From assembly GCA_025924845.1 (NCBI GenBank), contig JAICHN010000051.1:1-17928 (forward strand): a DNA stretch of 17,928 nucleotides, given 5' to 3'. The notes under the pieces were generated by a model, which saw only the letters and a program-made list of their open reading frames with translations, made no database searches and was not told the origin of the DNA. Both the position numbers and the translations under genes were made by a program. This stretch comes from Chloroflexota bacterium (GTDB taxonomy: Bacteria; Chloroflexota; UBA5177; JANWHV01). Below, piece after piece: positions 7,274 through 13,890 of the stretch (its first letter is position 1; every line of letters begins with the position of its first letter).

Positions 7274-8125
7274 ATGCTGTTAGGGTACGCCACGTGGGGT
7301 ATGCCGAAACTGCCCATCGAGGTGACGCTGGATCACGTGGCGGGCCTGGGGTTCGACGGCGTGGAACTGACCGTCGCTCCCGGCTTCACCACGGAGTTGA
7401 GCAGGCTCGACCCGGCCGAACGGCGCCGCATCCGCGGCCTGCTGGATGCCCACCGCCTGGGGCTGCCGTCGCTCGCCGTGCATCGTGACTTGGTGGTCGA
7501 CGATCCGGAGCAATGGGCCGCCAACCTCGCCTACCTCCGTGGCGCCATCGACCTGGCGCTCGATCTGGCGGGCCCCGAGGGTCCGCCGGTGATCAACAAT
7601 CTGGTCGGCGGCAAATCGGGCGAGTTCGAGCTTCGGCACGCCCGTCTGCTGGAGCGTCTTCGCCAGGTGCTGGACTATGCGGTGCCGCGCGGCGTGACCA
7701 TCGCCATCGAGCCGCACGTCTTCACCATCCTTGAATCACCGACCACCACCAAAGAGATCATCGACGAGATTGACTCGCCCTACCTGCGCGTGCAATTCGA
7801 CATCAGTCACTTCGATGTCCTGGGCTACACGATTGAGGAGACCGTGCCGATCCTGGCGCCGCTCGCCGTGCATACCCACGTCAAGGACCAGCGGGGCCGG
7901 GCGCCCGATCACCGGTTCTTAACGCCGGGCGAGGGAGACTTCGACTACGTGCGGTACCTGCGGGCGATGCGTCAAGCCGGCTACGACGGCTTCATCACCG
8001 GCGAGGTGAGCGTGATGGTGCAGCGGCTCCCCGGCTACGATCCGCTCGCCGCTACCACCAAAACTTACCAAACCCTGACCCGTGCCTTCGATCAAGCGGG
8101 AATCCAGCGAGCGGTGCGAGCATGA
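7274..8125 (+). CDS. Sugar phosphate isomerase/epimerase-like TIM barrel
   Basis: The 283-aa sequence fits the xylose-isomerase-like TIM-barrel (AP_endonuc_2) family, which includes hydroxypyruvate isomerase, IolE, IolI and several 3-keto-sugar enzymes. A likely metal site is visible in order: E146 in IAIEPH, D176 and H179 in QFDISH, H202 in HTHVKD, and E244 in TGEVS. PGEGDFDY (218-225) is the usual late loop. The reaction is probably metal-dependent isomerisation, epimerisation or dehydration of a sugar or keto-sugar in the cytoplasm. AAGGAGA just before ATG 7274 supports the start. Pairing with Gfo/Idh/MocA dehydrogenases is very common in inositol and keto-sugar pathways and fits the dehydrogenase two genes upstream. 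Without biochemistry the substrate is open. Confidence 0.85.
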   Translation: MLLGYATWGMPKLPIEVTLDHVAGLGFDGVELTVAPGFTTELSRLDPAERRRIRGLLDAHRLGLPSLAVHRDLVVDDPEQWAANLAYLRGAIDLALDLAGPEGPPVINNLVGGKSGEFELRHARLLERLRQVLDYAVPRGVTIAIEPHVFTILESPTTTKEIIDEIDSPYLRVQFDISHFDVLGYTIEETVPILAPLAVHTHVKDQRGRAPDHRFLTPGEGDFDYVRYLRAMRQAGYDGFITGEVSVMVQRLPGYDPLAATTKTYQTLTRAFDQAGIQRAVRA

Positions 8126-8177
8126 GATCGGTAGGTGCGAGAGGGTGTCTCTCCCCCCAACCAGCAAGGAGACAGCC

Positions 8178-8984
8178 GTGGATGCGCGGATGACCACGCC
8201 GGATGCGCGTGTACTGGCCAACCTGTTTCGTCTTGACGGCAAGGTGGCGCTGGTCGCGGGAGGGTACGGCGGCATTGGCGAGACGATCAGCTGGGCACTG
8301 GCGGCATATGGGGCAACCGTGGCCATCTCGGGTCGGTCGTTAGAACGTGCCGTCGCGCTGGCCGAAGCGCTCGGCGCGGTCGGTTACACCGCCCATGCCG
8401 GCGCGTTCGACATCATGGACGTCGGGAGCATCCGCCGGCATGTCGACGAGGTGGCGGAGGCACTGGGCGGCATCGACATCCTGGTCAATTGCGTCGGCGC
8501 TCAACGCGAGGAGCGGGCCGAGGCGGTGAGCGAGGAAGATTGGGATCACGTTACAGACGTGAATCTGAAGGGAGCTTTTTTCCTGGCCCAGGCGGTCGGA
8601 CGTTGCCAGTTGCGGGCCGGGAGCGGCCGGCAGATCCACCTATCCTCGGTACGCGGCCAACTGGCCCTGCGCGATCGGGGCTACATCCCCTATTGCAGCT
8701 CCAAGGGCGGCCTGAACTTGATGGTGAAACAATTGGCGGCGGAATGGGCGCCCCGGCAGATCCTGGTCAACGGCATCGCGCCCACCTTCACGCGCACCGA
8801 ATTCGTCCGCTCCTACCTCGAGGACGAGGTATTCTATGCCGACCTGATCAGCCGTATTCCTCTGCAACGCATCGCGGAACCGCTGGACTGCGCGGGCGCC
8901 GCGCTGTTCCTGGCCGGCCCGGCGGCATCCTTCATCACGGGGCAGATCATCATGATTGATGGGGGGATTACGGCCACGCAGTAG
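8178..8984 (+). CDS. Short-chain dehydrogenase/reductase (SDR), gluconate/ketodeoxygluconate-type
   Basis: A classical SDR of 268 aa. The NAD(P)-binding motif is GGYGGIG (28-34), a variant of TGxxxGIG. NCVG (104-107) stands where NNAG is usual. The catalytic residues are S157 (HLSSVRG), Y172 and K176 (YCSSK). The C-terminal IMIDGG is typical. The opening LFRLDGKVALV resembles gluconate 5-dehydrogenase and KduD-like enzymes, so oxidation or reduction of a sugar acid or keto-sugar is likely, but exact specificity is not readable. I chose GTG 8178 because AAGGAGA (8166-8172) lies 5 bases before it; ATG 8190 is a possible alternative, and the longer in-frame start at 8082 would overlap the isomerase gene. 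It is the last gene of the operon, after a 52-base gap holding a weak hairpin (8139-8153). The next gene is convergent. Confidence 0.88.
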   Translation: MDARMTTPDARVLANLFRLDGKVALVAGGYGGIGETISWALAAYGATVAISGRSLERAVALAEALGAVGYTAHAGAFDIMDVGSIRRHVDEVAEALGGIDILVNCVGAQREERAEAVSEEDWDHVTDVNLKGAFFLAQAVGRCQLRAGSGRQIHLSSVRGQLALRDRGYIPYCSSKGGLNLMVKQLAAEWAPRQILVNGIAPTFTRTEFVRSYLEDEVFYADLISRIPLQRIAEPLDCAGAALFLAGPAASFITGQIIMIDGGITATQ

Positions 8985-9082
8985 GAACAATTGACAATTG
9001 CGACTGTTGCGCGGGAGGGTAATCCTCGGCGGAATAGTGAAAGGGTTCCTGGGATGCGGTTGTGAATCGCTGGATAGATGTA

Positions 9083-9100
9083 GTCACAAAATATTGTGAC
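9083..9100. repeat. 18-bp AT-centred palindrome between convergent genes
   Basis: GTCACAA, AATA, TTGTGAC: 7-bp perfect arms around 4 bases. It sits between the SDR stop and the stop of the leftward DUF6630-like gene. There is no T-run, so it is a poor terminator. It looks like a protein-binding site, but its place between two gene ends is odd. A second small element, two CAATTG copies one base apart, lies at 8988-9000. Confidence 0.4.
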
Positions 9101-9117
9101 ACGGCAACGAGAGCGAT

Positions 9118-9696
9118 CTATTCCGACCTGGGCAACCAGGGGAGTTGAAAGCCCTGAGGGAGCGTGGAGGCCAGCGGTTGGATATCACCAGAGCCGGATA
9201 GCCGCGCCAAGCGTTGAAGCTTCGGCAGCCGATCCGGGTCGATTATAGTGACAGGGTAAGTGTCGGAATCCTCATAGAACTGGGCGAGCATACTGCCCTG
9301 TGAGAGTAGCCGGTCCCCGACTGCCTGGAGAAAATCCGAAGTGTGCATATGGCGCCAATGCTCGATGTCTACCCAGTCCCAGCGCAAAGGCTGCGCGGCT
9401 TGGTTCCGCAGCAACCAATCAATGCCCTCCATCACTAATTCGGGCGCCGCCCTCCAGTCAAATTGCTCCAAATGCTGCCGAAAGAGCAGGCCATCCAACA
9501 GAGCCCGCCACGGCTGCACGCCTGAGGCTACATCTTGCTCCTCGATGCCGCGCCCGTCCAGGAGCCATTCCTGAAAGCGGGCGTAATAGGTGTGAGGATC
9601 GCGCAAGGCGAGCGTCACCTCCTCCGACAGGGAGGGATCCATGGGCAGTAATGCATGGCACAATTGGACTAGCGCCTCCAGGCGATCTTCAGGCAT
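9118..9696 (-). CDS. DUF6630-like protein of unknown function
   Basis: This leftward 192-aa soluble protein is acidic, rich in Trp and Leu, and has no signal peptide or membrane segment. The central part (residues 65-90, WRALLDGLL then FDWRAAPELV) and the late part (FLQAVGDRLLSQG, then DSDTYPVTIIDPDRLPKLQRLAR) resemble what I recall of the DUF6630 family, whose members carry a 'D-W-K' segment and a late D-S-D-x-Y strand. No biochemical function is known to me for this family. ATG 9696 is preceded by AAGG 9 bases upstream, and the frame is stopped a few codons before it. It lies tail to tail with the sugar operon and head to head (after about 220 bases) with the fic gene, so it may share that gene's control region. 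The family match is from memory and not certain. Confidence 0.7.
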   Translation of the reverse strand: MPEDRLEALVQLCHALLPMDPSLSEEVTLALRDPHTYYARFQEWLLDGRGIEEQDVASGVQPWRALLDGLLFRQHLEQFDWRAAPELVMEGIDWLLRNQAAQPLRWDWVDIEHWRHMHTSDFLQAVGDRLLSQGSMLAQFYEDSDTYPVTIIDPDRLPKLQRLARLSGSGDIQPLASTLPQGFQLPWLPRSE

Positions 9697-9716
9697 CGGA
9701 AACAGCCTTCATTTCC

Positions 9717-9827
9717 TCAGTGATCCGAATCCGCCAACTCATGCATCAACATGGCCTCATAGCGCGATCGATCCGCCGACCGAGCCATAGGCATCGTAAT
9801 GACAACGTAGCGCACAAGTCCAATCAC
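9717..9827 (-). CDS. Possible tiny leftward ORF or gene remnant
   Basis: A leftward frame of up to 36 codons (GTG 9827; ATG at 9794 or 9788) ends 20 bases before the DUF6630-like start. Its translation, including ARSADRSRYEAML and HELADSDH, looks protein-like rather than random. No good ribosome binding site precedes any of its starts, and a stop codon lies just upstream. It may be a small protein, a leader for the next gene, or the decayed C-terminus of a lost gene. Confidence 0.22.
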   Translation of the reverse strand: MIGLVRYVVITMPMARSADRSRYEAMLMHELADSDH

Positions 9828-9838
9828 AGGATATCATT

Positions 9839-9933
9839 CTTAAAGCGCGAAAAGTCGCATTTTCGCTTGCTTAAAGCGTGAAAAGTCGCCACACTGGGCT
9901 CAGGAGCCGGCTTAATGCGCGAATTTTCGCTTG
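9839..9933 (+). promoter_or_regulatory. Operator-like repeat cluster in front of and inside fic
   Basis: A 20-bp direct repeat occurs at 9839-9858 and 9870-9889 (31-base period, one mismatch): CTTAAAGCG, C or T, GAAAAGTCGC. Within it, GCGAAAA (9847-9853) and TTTTCGC (9860-9866) form a perfect inverted repeat. A further copy, GCGAA-TT-TTCGC, lies at 9919-9930, inside the first fic codons, and TTTTCGCTTG appears at both 9860-9869 and 9924-9933. Such clustered half-sites suggest binding by an autoregulator, most simply the winged-helix part of the Fic protein itself. Confidence 0.55.
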
Positions 9934-11402
9934 ATACCTGCCCGGAAGTGTTCGTATCCGACACATCGATCAGACGTCCGGTTTCGCGCGCCCATCGACA
10001 GGGTCGTTTGCGCAAGCTGGGATCACGGCTGTACACACGCAACTTGACCGACCCTCCGGAGGCAATTGTCCGCCGCCATGTTTGGCCTTTGGTTGCTGCC
10101 TATTTTCCCGGCGCCCTGATTGCCGATCGCACCGCTCTGGAGAACAGGCCGGCTGCCGATGGCTCGGTCTGCTTGATCGCGAGCAGTACGCGCGACAAGA
10201 TCCTACCCGGCCTGGTGCTGCGCCCCCGTCTGGGGCCAGGACCACAAGAGGAAGATCGGCCGTTCATCGGCGGCCTGTTTCTCAGCTCGACCGCCCGTGC
10301 TTTTCTAGAGAATATGAGGCCATCCCGCGCCCGTGCCGGCCTGGTTGCCCGCACCCTTGGCCGCAAGGCGATTGAAGAGCGGCTGGAGATTCTGATCAGT
10401 CGTTCCGGTGCACATGAGGTCAACCGCCTGCGCGACAGTATCAAGCGCCTCGCTCCTGACCTCGATCTGAGCGAGGAAGCCGCCGCCCTTGACGCCATGA
10501 TCGGGGCTTTGCTCGGTACCCGCGAGGCCCTCTTGGCAACCCCCGTCGGCATAGCCCGCCAGGCAGGCAGGCCCTATGACCCGCGGCGCCTGGAGCTATT
10601 CCAACGATTACATGCCGCTCTGCGATCCTGGCCGCCGGTAACACGCCTGATCCCGCCACGCGGTCCGCAACAAAAAGCGGTGTTTGCTTTCTACGAGGCA
10701 TACTTCTCGAACTTCATTGAAGGCACCGAGTTTGAGATTGAGGAAGCCGCCGAGATCATTTTTGAAGGGCGCATCCCCCAAACCCGGCCGGCCGATGCCC
10801 ATGACATTCTCGGCACCTTCCGCATGGCCGTCAATCCGCCTGAGGCCCTCCAGATCGGTGAATCCAGCGATGCCCTTCTGACGCGGCTAAAAGCCTACCA
10901 CGCGGGCATCATGGGTGGTCGTCCGGAGATGAGCCCCGGACAATTCAAAAGCCAGGGCAATCGGGCGGGCGGCACTGTGTTTGTGGCCCCCGAGCAGGTA
11001 GAAGGTATCCTCGGACAGGGACTGGTCCTGCTGCGCGGTCTGGAAACGCCGTTTCAGCGAGCGGTATTCATGATGTTCATAATCTCCGAGATCCATCCCT
11101 TCACTGACGGCAATGGTCGCACCGCCCGGCTGATGATGAATGCCGAACTGTCAATCGCCGGCGAGTGGCGAATTATCATTCCAACCGTCTATCGCAACAA
11201 CTATCTCGTGGCACTGAAGGCTCTTTCACAGACCAGCGTGCCCGAGCCGCTGATCCGTACGCTCGATTTTGCCTGGCAGTGGACCGCCGCCATTGACTGG
11301 CGGGACGTAGCAACTACCCGACGCGAGTTGGAGGCATGTAACGCCTTTGTCGATCCAGGAGAAGCGGACCAGACGGGGAATCGGCTACGGATGCCGAGGT
11401 AG
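9915..11402 (+). CDS. Fic-domain protein with AbiEi-like N-terminal domain
   Basis: This 495-aa protein has two parts. Residues about 15-135 (RPVSRAHRQGRLRKLGSRLY, then DPPEAIVRRH and a segment around FPGALIADRTAL) look like the winged-helix plus effector-like region of AbiEi-type antitoxin regulators. Residues about 225-480 are a Fic domain: the active-site loop HPFTDGNGRTAR (394-405, catalytic H394) is complete. Just before it, SNFIEG (265-270) fits the S/TxxxEG/N inhibitory helix on the N-terminal side, as in class II Fic proteins. Fic enzymes usually transfer AMP to hydroxyl groups of target proteins. The combination suggests a self-controlled AMPylase that also binds DNA, such as a toxin-antitoxin or stress-response switch. 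AGGAG (9902-9906) lies 8 bases before ATG 9915. Repeats at 9839-9933 are candidate operators. No separate antitoxin is adjacent. Confidence 0.87.
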   Translation: MREFSLDTCPEVFVSDTSIRRPVSRAHRQGRLRKLGSRLYTRNLTDPPEAIVRRHVWPLVAAYFPGALIADRTALENRPAADGSVCLIASSTRDKILPGLVLRPRLGPGPQEEDRPFIGGLFLSSTARAFLENMRPSRARAGLVARTLGRKAIEERLEILISRSGAHEVNRLRDSIKRLAPDLDLSEEAAALDAMIGALLGTREALLATPVGIARQAGRPYDPRRLELFQRLHAALRSWPPVTRLIPPRGPQQKAVFAFYEAYFSNFIEGTEFEIEEAAEIIFEGRIPQTRPADAHDILGTFRMAVNPPEALQIGESSDALLTRLKAYHAGIMGGRPEMSPGQFKSQGNRAGGTVFVAPEQVEGILGQGLVLLRGLETPFQRAVFMMFIISEIHPFTDGNGRTARLMMNAELSIAGEWRIIIPTVYRNNYLVALKALSQTSVPEPLIRTLDFAWQWTAAIDWRDVATTRRELEACNAFVDPGEADQTGNRLRMPR

Positions 11403-11567
11403 GGCTAATCCTCTTTGCCCGTCGGCCCCATTCTGATGGTCATTGGCCGTCCACCCTCCGCATGAGAAGCTTGCGGTATGAAGCCTTTCATGATTGCAAG
11501 GCATGGCGCATCGCGCCCCGTGCCTTTGCGCCGTGCCGACTGAAACGGTACCAGGGAGGAGGGTGCA

Positions 11568-12800
11568 ATACACTTCGACCGCTGGAAAGGGCTGGCCCTC
11601 GGTGTGCTTACCGCCGTGGGCGGCTTCGTCGATATGGGTGGGATCATCACGTCCGCGCAGGCCGGCGCGCAGTATCGCTTCGCGCTCCTCTGGACGCTTA
11701 TTCCCGGCGTGATCGGGTTGGCCGTTTATGCCGATATGTCCGGGCGCGTGGCGATCGCCTCCGGGCGCACCCTCTTCGACGTGATCCGATCCCGCCTTGG
11801 CTTCCGGCTGGGCGCCATCCCCCTGGTGGCCACGATGATCGTCAACACCCTGACCCTGGTTATCGAGCTCGCCGGGATGACCCTGGCCCTGGAACTGGCC
11901 ACGAACGTTGGGTACTTACTCTGGTTCCCCCTCGCGGCGCTCTTCCTCATCGTCATCCTGTGGAGGACGAGTTTCGATCTGCTCGAGAACGGCAGCGCCC
12001 TGCTCGGCCTGGCCATGCTGGTTGCCGTCGTGGCCATGTTCAAGCTCGCCCCGCCATGGGGTCAGGTCGGCCGCGCTATGGTTCATCCGTCGGTTCCGGT
12101 CCATGCGCTTGCCCCCTACCTCTTCTCCGTCATCGGGCTCCTCGGCGCCTACATGACCACCTACCAATTCTACTTCTACTCATCGGGCGCCATTGAGGAG
12201 GAGTGGAGCGGACCCGATCTGCTGACCAACCGGATAACCTCTATCGTCGGGGCCTGCTTCGGCGCCGTCATCGTTCTGGCACTCACCGTGGTCGCCGCGC
12301 TGACCCTCTTTCCGCACCACGCCCAGGTGGCCACGCTGGGCGATGCCGGGCGGCCGATCAGAGACAGCCTGGGCAGCGTAGGGTGGGCCCTTTTCATCCT
12401 GGGGACCTTCGCCGTCTGCATGGGGGCCGGACTGGAAGCGGCCTTGAGCGGCGCCTACAGTGTGTGCCAATACTTTGGCTGGGACTGGGGGAAGCAGGGG
12501 CGGCCGGGGCAGGCGCCCCTGTTCCACCTCGGCTACCTCGTCATGTTCGTGCTGGCCCTGATCCTGGCCTACACGCACGTAGATCCGGTGCGGCTCACCG
12601 TGCTCACCATGGTCATCGCGGCGGCCTCGCTGCCCTTCAGCTTCCTGCCGCTCCTGATCGTCGCCAACGACGCCGACTTCATGGGCACCCAGAAGAATAC
12701 GCCGGCCATCAACGCCATCGCGGTGCTCATGCTCGCCGTGCTCATCCTCGTCACGATCGCCGCCGTGCCGCTTTATATCATCACGGGCGGCGGCTCCTGA
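11568..12800 (+). CDS. Nramp-like divalent metal transporter, apparent ATA start
   Basis: This polytopic membrane protein (about 410 aa, roughly 11 helices) belongs to the Nramp superfamily in a divergent branch. Helix 1 has D22-M-G-G25 where classical Nramp has D-P-G-N, keeping the metal-binding Asp but losing Asn. Helix 6 has M196-T-T-Y where M-P-H-N is usual, keeping Met but losing Pro-His. The substrate may therefore be a different divalent cation, such as magnesium, as reported for Nramp-related magnesium transporters; this is inference. The first canonical start is GTG 11604, but that cuts into helix 1 and has no ribosome site. The frame is open back to 11544, and a strong GGGAGGAGG (11554-11562) stands 5 bases before ATA 11568, giving HFDRWKGLALG as a normal cytoplasmic lead-in. 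It heads a four-gene set with two PRC-barrel proteins and a small membrane protein. Confidence 0.82.
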   Translation: MHFDRWKGLALGVLTAVGGFVDMGGIITSAQAGAQYRFALLWTLIPGVIGLAVYADMSGRVAIASGRTLFDVIRSRLGFRLGAIPLVATMIVNTLTLVIELAGMTLALELATNVGYLLWFPLAALFLIVILWRTSFDLLENGSALLGLAMLVAVVAMFKLAPPWGQVGRAMVHPSVPVHALAPYLFSVIGLLGAYMTTYQFYFYSSGAIEEEWSGPDLLTNRITSIVGACFGAVIVLALTVVAALTLFPHHAQVATLGDAGRPIRDSLGSVGWALFILGTFAVCMGAGLEAALSGAYSVCQYFGWDWGKQGRPGQAPLFHLGYLVMFVLALILAYTHVDPVRLTVLTMVIAAASLPFSFLPLLIVANDADFMGTQKNTPAINAIAVLMLAVLILVTIAAVPLYIITGGGS

Positions 12801-12818
12801 GGCCTGGGAGGGGAAGAA

Positions 12819-13193
12819 ATGGATCTGGGGAAACACGTGCTCGATAAGGAACTGGTGGACCGAGAGTTGCGGCGGGCCGGCCGGGTCGACGACCTGGTAA
12901 TCGAGGTCGCCGAGCCGGGTCCCGACGGCGCGATCCCGCCGCCCGAGGTGACGGCGATCGTCTGCGGACCAATGGCTCTCTGCCCGAACCTATCGCCGCC
13001 GTTCCGCATGCTGGCGCGCCTGCTCTACCGAGGGCTGGGTCTGAGCGATCCCCGACCCGTGCAGATCCCCTGGTCCGCGGTGAGCGCGATCGATGTCGTG
13101 GTTCACCTGGACATCGACCGCGAACAGTGGGGCACCACGGCGCTGGCGAACGCGGTGCAACGGCGGTACATCGGCCGGTTACCGGGCGCTTAG
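12819..13193 (+). CDS. PRC-barrel-like protein 1
   Basis: A 124-aa soluble protein with the pattern of a PRC-barrel beta domain: GKHVLDKELVDR, GRVDDLVIEV, and later VQIPWSAVSAIDVVVHL (residues about 81-97), followed by an Arg-rich C-terminus ending GRLPGA. PRC barrels are small protein- or RNA-binding domains found, among other places, next to or inside MgtE-type magnesium transporters. It begins 18 bases after the Nramp-like gene, behind GGGAGGGGAAG, and should be co-transcribed. A role as a cytoplasmic partner or sensor of the transporter is inferred from position only. An insert at residues 49-80 (GPMALCPNLSPPFRMLARLL) is partly hydrophobic and may contact the membrane. Confidence 0.75.
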   Translation: MDLGKHVLDKELVDRELRRAGRVDDLVIEVAEPGPDGAIPPPEVTAIVCGPMALCPNLSPPFRMLARLLYRGLGLSDPRPVQIPWSAVSAIDVVVHLDIDREQWGTTALANAVQRRYIGRLPGA

Positions 13194-13213
13194 AGAGCGA
13201 TTGGAGGGTGCGA

Positions 13214-13537
13214 ATGCGCCAATACTACCATGAACTGGTCGGCAAAGAGGTGGTCACGGTCGATGGGCGGAGCATCGGCCGAGTCACCGATCTGATCGCC
13301 GAACGCCGAGGTGAGACGCTCCGCGTGACCAACATCTTGGTCGGCGAGAGGGGCCTGATCCAACGGATCGGTTCCTTGCACTTTCCCCTGCTCAGCAAGA
13401 CGCATCCCTATGTCATCCCCTGGCAGGGGGTGGCGCGGGTTGAAAAGCAGATCCATCTTCTGAATAAGGCCGACGATATCCCTAAGCGAGAGTCTAAACC
13501 GCGCGAGGCACGTTCGGGGCGAGGGCGAACGGCATGA
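13214..13537 (+). CDS. PRC-barrel-like protein 2
   Basis: A 107-aa protein that also looks like a PRC barrel: ELVGKEVVTVDGRSIGRVTDL (broken at each strand by Gly), then LRVTNILVGERG, and PYVIPWQGVARVEKQIHL with the recurring I-P-W. The C-terminal 20 residues are very basic and probably disordered. I chose ATG 13214 because GGAGGG (13203-13208) lies 5 bases before it; an earlier in-frame start at 13127 would overlap the preceding gene. The first 75 residues share the I-P-W and G-R-V-D/T-D-L signatures with the preceding protein, so the two may form a pair. It overlaps the next start by 4 bases. Confidence 0.75.
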   Translation: MRQYYHELVGKEVVTVDGRSIGRVTDLIAERRGETLRVTNILVGERGLIQRIGSLHFPLLSKTHPYVIPWQGVARVEKQIHLLNKADDIPKRESKPREARSGRGRTA

Positions 13538-13743
13538 GTGTGCTGCTTAGCTGGCTGATTACCCTGCTCGTGGTCGCCTTGCTTGCCACATTCGTGCTCT
13601 ACCTGATCAGCCTGCGTCGGTTACCGCTCGAGGAACGGCCGCGCACGCGAACCTTCAACCGCTTTGGCGAGTTCATCGAATACGCCGAGAACCCGGACTA
13701 CCGGGAGAATCCCGGCGAAGGCGCCGACGAGTCGGCCAAATAG
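13534..13743 (+). CDS. Small single-helix membrane protein
   Basis: A 69-aa protein with one clear membrane helix at residues about 4-26 (LLSWLITLLVVALLATFVLY) and a charged, acidic cytoplasmic-type tail rich in Glu, Pro and Asn. It overlaps the second PRC-barrel gene by 4 bases (ATGA), so it is translationally coupled. I do not recognise a family. Its place at the end of the Nramp/PRC set suggests an accessory subunit of the transporter; that is inference. The four genes end here, and 147 bases without a clear gene follow. Confidence 0.68.
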   Translation: MSVLLSWLITLLVVALLATFVLYLISLRRLPLEERPRTRTFNRFGEFIEYAENPDYRENPGEGADESAK

Positions 13744-13890
13744 CTGCGAGCAAAGCGCACAAGGTAGGCGGGCAAGCGGCCACACCCCGTCGTGACCGGC
13801 CGCGCACGCTGTATTCCTTAACCGGGATCACCTATCCTGGAGGAACGGGCTTGTATTCGTCGCGGGGCCGGTAAAACCGCCCAGGAAAGG

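Noticed and set aside
9083..9100. CRP/FNR-type site
   Set aside because: The half-sites are everted (TCACA-N6-TGTGA) relative to the CRP consensus TGTGA-N6-TCACA, and no promoter is nearby.
9300..9881. Rightward 193-codon frame opposite the DUF6630-like gene
   Set aside because: It runs through the fic operator repeats, has an Arg/Pro/Ser-rich translation and no ribosome binding site. The leftward frame looks like a folded protein.
9839..9889. CRISPR-like or mobile-element repeat
   Set aside because: Only two 20-bp copies with an 11-base spacer and overlapping inverted half-sites, directly before a regulator gene. An operator explains them better.
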